A stretch of 15,578 nt of DNA from Robiginitomaculum sp. (GTDB lineage: Bacteria; Pseudomonadota; Alphaproteobacteria; Caulobacterales; Maricaulaceae), in NCBI GenBank assembly GCA_021647805.1, contig JAKITZ010000028.1:1-15578 (forward strand). Direction: 5' to 3'. A program made the translations under genes and the position numbers. This document shows positions 7,473 to 15,006 of the stretch, one piece after another (the stretch's first letter is position 1; each line of letters starts with the position of its first letter). Below the pieces are notes generated by a model, which was not told the DNA's origin, did no database searches, and worked only from the letters and a program-made list of their open reading frames with translations.

Positions 7473-8669
7473 ATGACCAGCCAAGTATTTGATTTTACAT
7501 CCGAGTCCGTGTCCGAAGGGCACCCAGATAAAGTTTCAGACCGTATTTCAGACGAAATCGTTGACCTTTTTTTTCGCGAGAGCATTAAAGACGGTATGTC
7601 CCCATGGGACATTCGCGTCGCAGCAGAAACCTTGACTACTACGAATAAGGTCGTAATTGCTGGCGAGACACGTGGATCAGATAAAATCTCCAATCAGATG
7701 ATCGATGATGTAGTGCGCGCAGCCATTAAAGATATTGGTTATGAGCAAAATGGCTTTCATTGGGAAACTGCCGATATAGACATTCTTCTTCATTCTCAAA
7801 GTGTTGATATTGCGCAAGGGGTAGATAAAGATGCGGGCTTACACAAAGAAGAAGGAGCCGGTGACCAAGGGATTATGTTTGGATATGCTTGTAAAGAGAC
7901 GGCTGACCTCATGCCAGCGCCCATTTATTACAGCCACAAAATTTTAGAACGCCTGGCAAAGGCTCGTAAAGAAGAGGGAAAAACGTCGCTTGGCCCTGAT
8001 GCTAAATCACAAGTTACGATTCGCTATGAAGATGGCGTGCCAGTTGGCGCAAGTACTATCGTTCTCTCGACCCAGCATTTGGATGCAAGCATGACATCTA
8101 GAGATGTTGCAGATATTGTAAAACCATATATTTTTGAAGTCATGCCGAAAGGCTGGATCACCGATGAAACGATCTGGCATATCAACCCTACGGGCAAATT
8201 TGTTATTGGCGGGCCAGATGGAGATTGTGGTCTGACGGGACGTAAAATTATTGTCGATACTTATGGCGGCGCAGCGCCTCATGGCGGCGGCGCATTTTCT
8301 GGCAAAGATCCGACGAAAGTTGACCGTAGTGCTGCTTATGCGGCTCGCTATCTTGCAAAGAATATAGTGGCGGCTGGTATTGCGGATCGTGTTAATATTC
8401 AGCTTTCATATGCAATTGGTGTTGCTGAGCCTACGTCTGTTTATGTGGATATGGGAGGTAAGGGCAATGTCAGTGAAGCGGCAGTAGCAAAAGCTATTCG
8501 CGAAGTGATGTCTCTTACACCGCGCGGCATTCGTACACACCTTAATTTAAATCAAGCAATTTACGCACGAACGTCTGCTTATGGACATTTTGGTCGTTCT
8601 CCGGATGATGAAGGCGGATTTAGCTGGGAAAAGACTGACCTAGTTGATGCCCTTAAGGCTGCTTTGTAA
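7473..8669 (+). CDS. metK: S-adenosylmethionine synthetase
   Basis: It makes S-adenosylmethionine from methionine and ATP in the cytosol, with release of phosphate and pyrophosphate. The 398-aa length is normal. Visible motifs: ESVSEGHPDKVSD near the start with His17 and Asp19; GAGDQGIMFGYA (from 128) for substrate and ATP binding; and the glycine-rich GGGAFSGKDPTKVDRS (271-286). The C-terminus FSWEKTDLVDALK is typical. The ATG at 7473 has AAGAG six bases upstream. It lies downstream of ahcY on the same strand, joining SAM synthesis to SAH removal. I saw no riboswitch in the 102-base gap between them, nor a clear terminator. Confidence 0.97.
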   Translation: MTSQVFDFTSESVSEGHPDKVSDRISDEIVDLFFRESIKDGMSPWDIRVAAETLTTTNKVVIAGETRGSDKISNQMIDDVVRAAIKDIGYEQNGFHWETADIDILLHSQSVDIAQGVDKDAGLHKEEGAGDQGIMFGYACKETADLMPAPIYYSHKILERLAKARKEEGKTSLGPDAKSQVTIRYEDGVPVGASTIVLSTQHLDASMTSRDVADIVKPYIFEVMPKGWITDETIWHINPTGKFVIGGPDGDCGLTGRKIIVDTYGGAAPHGGGAFSGKDPTKVDRSAAYAARYLAKNIVAAGIADRVNIQLSYAIGVAEPTSVYVDMGGKGNVSEAAVAKAIREVMSLTPRGIRTHLNLNQAIYARTSAYGHFGRSPDDEGGFSWEKTDLVDALKAAL

Positions 8670-8750
8670 GCTTTGTTATGTCTAGGATCCAAACTCATTT
8701 AACTGGTATATTTTACGAGAACAGGTTTTTGATTTAACAGGATTTTGGGT

Positions 8751-9740
8751 TTGACCAAAAATCACAATAATAACTTAAGTATTGCCCCGATGATGGATTG
8801 GTCGGATCGCCATTATCGTAGCTTTATGCGTTTGATCACTAAGCGAACAGTACTTTATACTGAGATGCTAACGGTGACAGCGGTAATTCATGGTGATCGC
8901 GAACGCTTGTTGGGTTTTTCACCATTAGAGCACCGGGTAGTATTACAACTTGGCGGTTCCGATCCGGGGCAACTAGCCGAAGCTGCGATCATCGGCGAGC
9001 AATTTGGCTATGACGAAATCAACCTCAATGTCGGGTGCCCGTCGGATCGAGTGCAATCGGGCAGGTTTGGCGCAGTTTTGATGTTAGAGCCGCAGCTGGT
9101 GGCTGAATGTATTTCGGCAATGCAGCAAGCCGTTTCGATTCCGGTCACCGTAAAATGTCGGGTCGGGGTTGATGAGCAGGCAGTCGAAGAAACCTTGCCG
9201 AATTTTATCGGAATAGTGGCTGATGCCGGCTGTCAAACCTTTATCATTCATGCCAGAAAGGCTTGGTTAAAAGGTTTAAGTCCCAAGCAAAACCGTGAAA
9301 TTCCGCCATTGAATTACTCGCTGGTCAAGTCAATAAAACAACAATTCCCAGAATTGCAAATAATTCTAAACGGTGGATTGCTGGATTTACCGCAAGCAAT
9401 AAGCGCAAGCGAAACTCTTGACGGAGCGATGATCGGCAGAGCTGCATACCATAATCCGTGGATATTTTCCCAAGCTGATCGGTTGGTATTTAATGATGAA
9501 AGAACATCAGTGACACGCGAAACTGTGGTGCAAGGCCTGATCGAATACGCAGCACTGGAACAAGGTAATGGTACACGATTGCACGATATTACCCGTCATG
9601 TGCTGGGTTTGTTTGCGGGCGAGCCGGGTGCTAGGAAGTGGCGGCAAATATTATCAGTTGAAGGTGTAAAACTTGGCGCAGACTGGCGAGTGATCGCCAA
9701 AGCAGCCAAGGCTGTATTACCAGAAAAATTTGTAGCTTAA
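8751..9740 (+). CDS. dusA: tRNA-dihydrouridine synthase A (DusA)
   Basis: An FMN enzyme that reduces uridines in the tRNA D-loop; in E. coli, DusA acts on positions 20 and 20a. With the chosen start it has 329 aa, the usual size. Features are the opening SIAPMMDWSDRHYRSF, catalytic Cys96 in NVGCPSDRVQ, the phosphate/FMN motifs VTVKCRVGVD, FIIHARKAWLKGLSPK and LNGG, and MIGRAAYHNPW. The DusA-specific block KQNREIPPL separates it from DusB and DusC. I chose the TTG at 8751 because AGGA (8739-8742) lies eight bases upstream; a TTG at 8745 is too close to that site. The stop shares a base with the ATG of the next gene. The C-terminal third is alpha-helical, as in relatives. Confidence 0.95.
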   Translation: MTKNHNNNLSIAPMMDWSDRHYRSFMRLITKRTVLYTEMLTVTAVIHGDRERLLGFSPLEHRVVLQLGGSDPGQLAEAAIIGEQFGYDEINLNVGCPSDRVQSGRFGAVLMLEPQLVAECISAMQQAVSIPVTVKCRVGVDEQAVEETLPNFIGIVADAGCQTFIIHARKAWLKGLSPKQNREIPPLNYSLVKSIKQQFPELQIILNGGLLDLPQAISASETLDGAMIGRAAYHNPWIFSQADRLVFNDERTSVTRETVVQGLIEYAALEQGNGTRLHDITRHVLGLFAGEPGARKWRQILSVEGVKLGADWRVIAKAAKAVLPEKFVA

Positions 9741-10564
9741 TGGAATTGATAATTGATAATTTGAGCCTGATATCTGTGCTGGTCTTGTCTGGGGTTTTTG
9801 CCGGATTGATTGCTGGCATGTTTGGTGTTGGCGGTGGAGTGGTGATTGTGCCAGCGCTTTATGCGGTGTTCAGGTCGTTTAATATTGCCGATGACATAGC
9901 GATGAAAACCGCGATCGCCACCTCATTGGCAACCATTATAGTTACATCATTGCGTTCATCTTTTGCTCATTATCGACGTGGGGCGGTGGATGTTAGGGTG
10001 CTTAAAAGCTGGATACCATGGATTATCCCTGGAGCAGTTATTGGTGCGGTATTGGCCAGTTACTTGCCGGGGCAATGGTTGGTTATCGGCTTTGGCGGCT
10101 TTGCGATCCTAATTTCTTTGCAGATGGGTTTTGGCAAACCTGATTGGAGAATTGCCGAGCAAATGCCACGGGGTTTCAGCAAAGTTTTGTTGGCTGGTTT
10201 TATTGGCCTTAGTTCAGCAATGGCCGGCATTGGCGGTGGTGTGGTTGGTGTTATTTTGATGACTTTGTCTGGCAAACCAATTCATAGAGCGGTTGGAACT
10301 GCTGCCGGCTTTGGGGTTGCTATCGGTTTTCCTGCTGCTTTGGTGTTTATGATTTTCGGTTGGCAGATAAATGGATCGGTTCCTTTTTCTATTGGCTTTG
10401 TAAATTTGCCGGGGTTTTTGGCCATTTCAGTTTTAACTGTGGCTTTGGCACCGGTTGGCGCTGGCTTGGCGCATTCACTTTCGCCGATCATTTTACGGCG
10501 AATGTTTGCTGTCTTGTTGGTTGTTACTGGCCTGCTGATGTTGCGTGATGGTCTTACTTTTTAA
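9740..10564 (+). CDS. TauE/SafE family membrane permease
   Basis: A 274-aa inner-membrane protein with about eight hydrophobic helices. It has the two-fold repeat of the TauE/SafE (sulfite exporter/DUF81) family: GLIAGMFGVGGGVVIVPAL (22-40) and GLSSAMAGIGGGVVGVILM (156-174). A charged loop around 133-146 joins the halves. Family members carry small anions such as sulfite or organosulfonates, but the substrate cannot be read from the sequence and most members are uncharacterised. The ATG overlaps the dusA stop by one base (TAATG) with no clear ribosome binding site, so translation probably depends on dusA. Its 3' end overlaps the convergent protease gene by 11 bases. Cysteine assimilation genes are several kb away, so a link to sulfur is only a suggestion. 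Confidence 0.9.
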   Translation: MELIIDNLSLISVLVLSGVFAGLIAGMFGVGGGVVIVPALYAVFRSFNIADDIAMKTAIATSLATIIVTSLRSSFAHYRRGAVDVRVLKSWIPWIIPGAVIGAVLASYLPGQWLVIGFGGFAILISLQMGFGKPDWRIAEQMPRGFSKVLLAGFIGLSSAMAGIGGGVVGVILMTLSGKPIHRAVGTAAGFGVAIGFPAALVFMIFGWQINGSVPFSIGFVNLPGFLAISVLTVALAPVGAGLAHSLSPIILRRMFAVLLVVTGLLMLRDGLTF

Positions 10565-11267
10565 GAATTAATTGATTGCGACTGGCTTCAAATTTTTGCA
10601 AACGTCCTAAGAAGCTCATACCGAGTAAAGAGATGTTAAGTCCGTCTTTGATCACGATCGCTTCTACGTCACGTAAAACTATCTTACCAATAGAGACTTT
10701 ATCCAGAATTACTGGTGCGCCTAGGGTCTGCCCCGAAGCTGTACTGATATTGATGATATAATTCAGTTCGTTCATTTTAATGCCAATTCTTTTGGCATCA
10801 GCAAAACTAAGAGCAATACTTGAAGCGCCGGTATCAACAAGAAACCTGATAGAAGTTCTATTTACTTTGGCATTGGCATAAAAATGCCCATCATCAGATT
10901 TGCGAATGGCTATTGCTATCAATCCGCTTTGGTTTTGTGTTGTCGATAATTCTCTGGCTTCTCCGGGTACTAATTCTGCATAAGTGCGATCGGTAATCGA
11001 GCTAAGTTCAGCGCGAAAGCTGTAGACAACTATCACCAGCATGAATATTGCCAACCAAGTAATTGCTTGTTTTATGGCGACAGTAATTGGCGCTTTGCTT
11101 GAACCAAATGCTCCGCCGCCGATTAACACCAAAAACAATAACAAATAAATCAATTGTGCTTGGTCATTTTCGTTTTGCAAACTAGCCGGGGCAAAAAATT
11201 TGAACAGCAATAACAGGCCGGCAACGACTAATGCGAAGATAGAAAAAAATCCTAATGTTGAGCGCAA
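10554..11267 (-). CDS. Membrane-anchored retropepsin-like aspartic protease (TIGR02281 type)
   Basis: With the chosen start the protein has 237 aa. Three hydrophobic segments (about 5-25, 38-55 and 65-83) anchor it in the membrane. Residues about 115-237 form a single-domain pepsin-like fold: catalytic FLVDTGASSIALS (Asp145), then TASGQTLGAPVILDKVSIG, and SLLGMSFLGRLQKFE near the end. One active-site half per chain means it should work as a dimer, like retropepsins; the catalytic domain is probably periplasmic. The physiological substrate is unknown. I chose the TTG at 11267 because AAGGA lies eight bases upstream; a TTG at 11318 adds 17 residues without a clear ribosome binding site. It is divergent from cobT and converges on the TauE gene. 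Confidence 0.88.
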   Translation of the reverse strand: MRSTLGFFSIFALVVAGLLLLFKFFAPASLQNENDQAQLIYLLLFLVLIGGGAFGSSKAPITVAIKQAITWLAIFMLVIVVYSFRAELSSITDRTYAELVPGEARELSTTQNQSGLIAIAIRKSDDGHFYANAKVNRTSIRFLVDTGASSIALSFADAKRIGIKMNELNYIINISTASGQTLGAPVILDKVSIGKIVLRDVEAIVIKDGLNISLLGMSFLGRLQKFEASRNQLILKK

Positions 11268-11331
11268 ACCGTGTTTCCTTACGTATGGGTTACTCGAGTG
11301 ATAACATACAAAACACAATCAGTTTACCAAA

Positions 11332-11360
11332 TTGTCACCAAAGATTACTGTTAATTTAGT
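11332..11360 (+). promoter_or_regulatory. Candidate promoter for cobT
   Basis: TTGTCA (11332-11337) and TTTAGT (11355-11360) are 17 bases apart, matching the consensus at 5/6 and 4/6 positions. The leader to the TTG at 11422 would be about 55 bases. It shows no cobalamin riboswitch. Confidence 0.3.
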
Positions 11361-11421
11361 GTGAATTGCTGCAATATACAATTCAGCCGATTCTTTATAA
11401 AGAGAGTTAGGAAGCAACGCT

Positions 11422-12429
11422 TTGGTATTTCAGATTGAACAACAGCCATTTGATGATTTACGAGATTTAATTCTGGACGTCCCTGCTTTTGACGTGAGCA
11501 GTCATCAAAAAGCTCTTAAACGACAAGCTAAAATTGCGTTGCCATCAGGCGAGTTGGGTAAATTAGCTGAGCTGGCTGTATGGCTATCTGCCTGGCAAGG
11601 CCAATGTCCGCCCAAAATCAACAAGCCGCAAATAGTAGTGTTTGCCAGTTCGCACGGTGTGGCCGAGCGCGGTGTTTCGGCCTATGGTATTGATGAAACC
11701 AAAAGCAAAATAGAGGCTCTAACAAGCGGTAAGGGCGCAGTTAATCAAATTGCCGGCACAGTTGGTTGTGGGTTGAAAATTGTTGAACTGGCTCCGGAAT
11801 TACCTACACCTGATATTACAAATGGCGCGGCGTTAAGCGAGAAGGATTGCGCAGCAACATTTGCTTTTGGTATGGAAGCTGTCTCGGAAAACCCCGATCT
11901 GGTAGGTGTTGGTGTGGTCGGAGCCGGAGCAACGACTTCGGCGGCGACTGTTTCATTGGCGCTTTATGGCGGGACAGCTTCATTTTGGGCGCAATCAGGA
12001 TCAGCGATACAAAAGCCCGATTTGGTGGTGGCAAAAAGTAAAGCGATAGATGCTGCCTTGATCCATCACCGTGGCAAGCTTGAAGATCCGTTACAGGTGA
12101 TGCGCCGTCTTGGTGGACGCGATATTGCCGCAGTCGCCGGAGCGATAATCGCCGCAAGGTACCAAAAAATACCAGTTGTTTTGGATGGGTTTGTAGCGGC
12201 GGCAAGCGCAGCTATTCTGCACAGTATCGAGCCGTCATGTATTGATCACTGTATTGCCGGTGCGGTGACATTTCGTGATTCTCACCGCGCTTTACTTGAT
12301 CGTATAGGGAAAAAACCGGTGCTTGACCTTGGTAGGGGTTGGGGAGATGGCTTCGGGGCGGCTCTGACAGTTTCAATATTAAAGGCCGCAGCTGCTTGTC
12401 ATACGGGGATCGGAAAAGGGCAGTTTTAG
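11422..12429 (+). CDS. cobT: CobT-family nicotinate-nucleotide:dimethylbenzimidazole phosphoribosyltransferase, divergent
   Basis: CobT moves phosphoribose from nicotinate mononucleotide to dimethylbenzimidazole for the lower ligand of cobalamin. The 335-aa length is normal. Recognisable blocks are FASSHGVAERGVSAYG (74-89), LEDPLQVMRRLGGRDIAAVAG (220-240), IPVVLDGFVAAASAAILH (250-267), IDHCIAG (274-280) and LDLGRGWGDGFGAAL (301-315). Two normally strict motifs have changed. GEMGIGNTT reads GVVGAGATT (164-172), and the catalytic glutamate of GEGxGA is Asp309 (GDGFGA). The downstream G.GTG.DD region is also different (AQSGSAIQKPD). It may use another base, be slower, or have another role. The TTG start has AGGAAG seven bases upstream. 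No other cobalamin gene is in the window. The family is clear; the activity is not. Confidence 0.85.
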   Translation: MVFQIEQQPFDDLRDLILDVPAFDVSSHQKALKRQAKIALPSGELGKLAELAVWLSAWQGQCPPKINKPQIVVFASSHGVAERGVSAYGIDETKSKIEALTSGKGAVNQIAGTVGCGLKIVELAPELPTPDITNGAALSEKDCAATFAFGMEAVSENPDLVGVGVVGAGATTSAATVSLALYGGTASFWAQSGSAIQKPDLVVAKSKAIDAALIHHRGKLEDPLQVMRRLGGRDIAAVAGAIIAARYQKIPVVLDGFVAAASAAILHSIEPSCIDHCIAGAVTFRDSHRALLDRIGKKPVLDLGRGWGDGFGAALTVSILKAAAACHTGIGKGQF

Positions 12430-12439
12430 AAAACACCAC

Positions 12440-12473
12440 GGATCGTCATGCCGGCGAAAGCCGGTATCCATCC
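12440..12473. repeat. REP-like palindrome with GAAA tetraloop
   Basis: ATGCCGGC (12448-12455), loop GAAA, and GCCGGTAT (12460-12467) form an eight-pair stem including one G-T pair. An outer GGAT/ATCC pair (12440-12443 with 12470-12473) extends it. The core GTCATGCCGGCGAAAGCCGG is of a type scattered in many copies through proteobacterial genomes. It begins 10 bases after the cobT stop, so it may also protect or end that mRNA, although no T-run follows. Confidence 0.7.
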
Positions 12474-12670
12474 TTGTAGATGGCGCTAGGGTGAATGGTG
12501 GGGAACTATCAACGGTCTTGATGTGTTTCCCATTGCAATATCTTTCTAGCAAAGTGTTGCACTTGTGTCGTGAGTTTAGAGGCGTATCCAGTTTTGTTTC
12601 TCCATACTTTCATTATCATCCCCCCTCAACCCAGACTCTTTGTTGTCCTATCGCTTTGCTACTTGAGGAC

Positions 12671-12687
12671 TCTCCCCCGCGGGGAGA
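12671..12687. repeat. GC-rich hairpin, interspersed-repeat type
   Basis: TCTCCCC, loop CGC and GGGGAGA make a perfect seven-pair stem. Similar CTCCCCGC/GCGGGGAG elements are common between genes in alphaproteobacteria. No T-run follows, so I do not call it a terminator. Confidence 0.5.
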
Positions 12688-12700
12688 AGGAGTTCGATTG

Positions 12701-12870
12701 CCGCGAGACAAAAGAATACTACTAACTAGGTGCGACTGCGCCCGTTTAAAGATTGGGGGGCGATCGTTCGCCGCACGTCGTAGGCGTTTGTCTTTAGTGG
12801 TCGCAATGCTTTGTCACAAAACCGGTTCCCACTTTTGTTAGCATTGCTCCAGCAATTTGACCGCGAGACA
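12701..12870. repeat. Pair of 10-base direct repeats, 160 bases apart
   Basis: CCGCGAGACA occurs at 12701-12710 and 12861-12870, each preceded by a TTG-containing flank. The copies bracket the 45-base inverted repeat. They could be a target duplication or parts of two copies of one repeat family. The termini just inside are not inverted copies of each other, so insertion is unproven. Confidence 0.4.
12803..12847. repeat. Long inverted repeat around an AAAACCGGTTCCCACTTTTG core
   Basis: GCAATGCT (12803-12810) and AGCATTGC (12840-12847) are exact inverse complements. Inside, CAAAA and TTTTG form a second stem around CCGGTTCCCA. Similar cores occur as interspersed repeats in Rhizobiales, as far as I remember. 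It may be a mobile palindromic element or a folded RNA. Confidence 0.5.
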
Positions 12871-12916
12871 TAATGAGGGTGAATAAGAGTCTCGTTCGCA
12901 CTACTGAGTAACCCTC

Positions 12917-12992
12917 AATTAGCAATCATCGGCAAAGACCGCCCATAACTTAAGGGTTAATTGGCAAAAAATTAGCACTCATTGACCCTTAA
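12917..12992. repeat. Nested inverted and direct repeats
   Basis: TTAAGGGT (12950-12957) and ACCCTTAA (12985-12992) are exact inverse complements with a 27-base loop. AATTAGCAATCAT (from 12917) recurs as AATTAGCACTCAT (from 12970) with one change in 13 bases. Just before, TGAGGGT (12874-12880) pairs with ACCCTCA (12911-12917). The arrangement looks like decayed tandem copies of one element. Confidence 0.4.
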
Positions 12993-13397
12993 CTACCCTT
13001 AGACAGCGGGGGTAAATTCTAACCACGCTCACCCTGTACCAGTTTGGTATAATGGTGTTGCAGTAGGTCATAAACCACCTGTTTGCGGCTCTTTGACATG
13101 GTGAATATGCGTTAAATCTAATAAAACGTGGGTTTTGGCGATGATTGCTAAGGGCTGTTATCATAGCAAGAATCGTTTTTTGCTGAGCAGTTTTAAGATT
13201 TATCCGTTGGTAAACCCTGTAAAATTATCAATGATTTTTTTATAAGTCCAAAATTTGTGAATTTTACTAATTGGGTCAAAAACTAAAAAGGTTCTGATGA
13301 AAGATAGCTATGCAGTATTCTATCGTTCTAAAGCTTGCTAAATATTACTGATGCAAGCATTGTGCAGATATAAGTTTGTAGAACAGGGTCAATTATC

Positions 13398-14012
13398 ATG
13401 AAGCTATATACCACCCCCACGGCGCCAAACCCGGAACGGGTAATGTGTGTATTGCGAGAAAAAGCCATTACCGGTGTTGAAATTGTTAATGTCGATTTGT
13501 TCAAAGGCGAGCACAAAACCAAAGAGTACCGCCAAACAAGCCCATTTGCACAAGTCCCAGCCTTGGAACTTGATGACGGACGGGTGCTAACCGAGAGCAA
13601 GGCTATATGCTTGTATCTTGAAGGGTTGCATCCGGAACCAAACTTGTTCGGAAGAACTCCAGAGGAAACCGCGTTTATTGAAATGTGGGATCGGCGAGTG
13701 GAATTCATGTGGCTGATGCCATTGGCTATGTGGCTACGTCACGGTCATCCGGGCTTTGCGGTGCTGGAAAAACAAATTGCTGAAATGGCTCCGCGCGGTG
13801 AAAAAGGCTTTCGCTGGTTCGCTAAAGTTTTGGATCAGGAACTATCAAGCCGTGACTTTATTGCGGGTGATCGTTTTACCATTGCCGACATAACTGCTTT
13901 TGTCAGCATTGGTTTTGCCAGAGTTGCTAAGTGGAAGCCAAGTGCAGAGGAAACGCCGAATTTATTAGCTTGGCGAGATCGGATGCTGGCTCGCCCTTGC
14001 GGATCAAAATAA
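13398..14012 (+). CDS. Glutathione S-transferase family protein
   Basis: A 204-aa cytosolic protein with the two-domain glutathione S-transferase plan. Residues 1-75 form the thioredoxin-like domain: KLYTTPTAPNPERV, cis-proline in QVPAL (Pro54), and the glutathione-binding ESKAI (66-70). Residues about 88-200 form the helical domain with the conserved capping box FTIADITAF (160-168). These enzymes join glutathione to electrophiles or reduce peroxides and disulfides; the substrate is unknown here. A Ser, Cys or Tyr nucleophile is not obvious near residues 5-12. The ATG at 13398 has only a weak AGGG nine bases upstream. The gene stands alone behind the repeat-rich region and converges on the acyltransferase gene. 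Confidence 0.9.
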   Translation: MKLYTTPTAPNPERVMCVLREKAITGVEIVNVDLFKGEHKTKEYRQTSPFAQVPALELDDGRVLTESKAICLYLEGLHPEPNLFGRTPEETAFIEMWDRRVEFMWLMPLAMWLRHGHPGFAVLEKQIAEMAPRGEKGFRWFAKVLDQELSSRDFIAGDRFTIADITAFVSIGFARVAKWKPSAEETPNLLAWRDRMLARPCGSK

Positions 14013-14136
14013 TGTTGCGTGGCTAGTTAATACACTGGTCATACTGTTTGTTCTTGGAACTTGTGTTAAAACCATTATTGCCAGAGCAAAGTCAACTATG
14101 TCGGATGTCACTGCTTCTGTCCCCTTTGGGTTTTGA

Positions 14137-14859
14137 CTAATCGGTTCTTGTCGGCGCAATGATTGATCGCAACCAATCCAGCAGGGTGTTTCCTGTTAAC
14201 ATTTCCTCATAAGCTTTGTCCATAAACCTCTCTAATGCCACCGGGTCTTCAAGCATGTCCATGCGGGTTCTAAATGGCCCGGAAGGATCTAATTTCTTCA
14301 CTATTTTGGCCGGGTTTCCAGCAACTACTACATTTGCCGGAACGTCTTTGGTAACTATAGAGCCGGCGCCGACAATGCTGTTTTTACCGATAGTGACACC
14401 CTTGCCGACAAAGGCGTTGGTGCCTATCCAAACATTATCGGCCAGCACAATAGGACGGGCATTATTATCGATCTCTGTACGATCATAAATTCCATGCCAA
14501 TCACAATCACTGATGATTGCGCCCGATGCAAACATACAGCCATCTCCGATTTTAATGCTTTTAGCGGCCATTATTCGCGCGCCACCAGTTATCAATACAC
14601 AATCGCCAATTGAAATACTGGCGTTGCTTCCAGCGGCTGCCCAAACGGTTAGACGAACTGGAGCGTCGGAGCTAGCTATTATGTGCAAAGATCGCCCAGC
14701 AGTAACTCCTTTGCCAAACACCTTAATATGCCGAGAGCCAATGAATTTGGCATCGGAGCCAATACCGTCAAAATGCGGAAAGACGAACCTCTTTGCCCAC
14801 CAATCGCGAAGTTTGATCATTCTATCAAACACCCATTTTGGTCGACTATCTCGTCGCAT
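14137..14859 (-). CDS. Left-handed beta-helix (hexapeptide) O-acyltransferase
   Basis: A 240-aa enzyme of the WcaF/NodL/maltose acetyltransferase superfamily, which moves acetyl groups from acetyl-CoA to sugars. From about residue 80 to 185 the hexapeptide repeat is clear: SISIGDCVLI, SIKIGDGCMF, IVLADNVWIG, GVTIGKNSIVGAGSIVTKDV and VVAGNPAKIVKKL. His122 in DCDWHGIYDR is the likely catalytic base. Residues 1-75 add an N-terminal segment. A tail of about 50 residues (191-240) is longer than in simple maltose acetyltransferases. The ATG at 14859 has AAGGG six bases upstream. It probably modifies a cell-surface glycan or lipid-linked sugar, but no glycan genes are adjacent. The acceptor cannot be told. 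Confidence 0.88.
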   Translation of the reverse strand: MRRDSRPKWVFDRMIKLRDWWAKRFVFPHFDGIGSDAKFIGSRHIKVFGKGVTAGRSLHIIASSDAPVRLTVWAAAGSNASISIGDCVLITGGARIMAAKSIKIGDGCMFASGAIISDCDWHGIYDRTEIDNNARPIVLADNVWIGTNAFVGKGVTIGKNSIVGAGSIVTKDVPANVVVAGNPAKIVKKLDPSGPFRTRMDMLEDPVALERFMDKAYEEMLTGNTLLDWLRSIIAPTRTD

Positions 14860-15006
14860 TCATTACCCTTTATCCAAATTATAGATCGAATCCAATGGTA
14901 TTAAATAACTGTTATTTCCCAGAATAAAAGTGTTTGTTGTAATTCATATTACATTTACCTTGTTTAGAAACCGGCTGATTACTTTGCTTGGGTTATGCTT
15001 ACCTTT

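Larger units (their letters stand above)
12430..13397. other. Repeat-rich non-coding region between cobT and the GST gene
   Basis: Nearly 970 bases without a believable gene. The longest frame (12491-12841, plus) encodes Arg/Cys/Ser-rich sequence with no family character and is built partly from repeat DNA. The first half holds a REP-like hairpin (12440-12473), a GC hairpin (12671-12687) and a 45-base inverted repeat (12803-12847). A 10-base direct repeat sits at 12701-12710 and 12861-12870. Around 12870-12995 there are further inverted and direct repeats. The last 200 bases are AT-rich and should contain the promoter for the GST gene. I found no tRNA-like T-loop. Confidence 0.6.

Noticed and set aside
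12491..12841. Open frame of 116 codons on the plus strand after cobT
   Set aside because: Odd Arg/Cys/Ser-rich composition, no family pattern, no ribosome binding site, and it runs through palindromic repeats.
13020..13200. Possible tRNA or structured RNA in the repeat-rich region
   Set aside because: Only short stems (such as TACCA/TGGTA and TTGCTA/TAGCAA) and no T-loop or cloverleaf.
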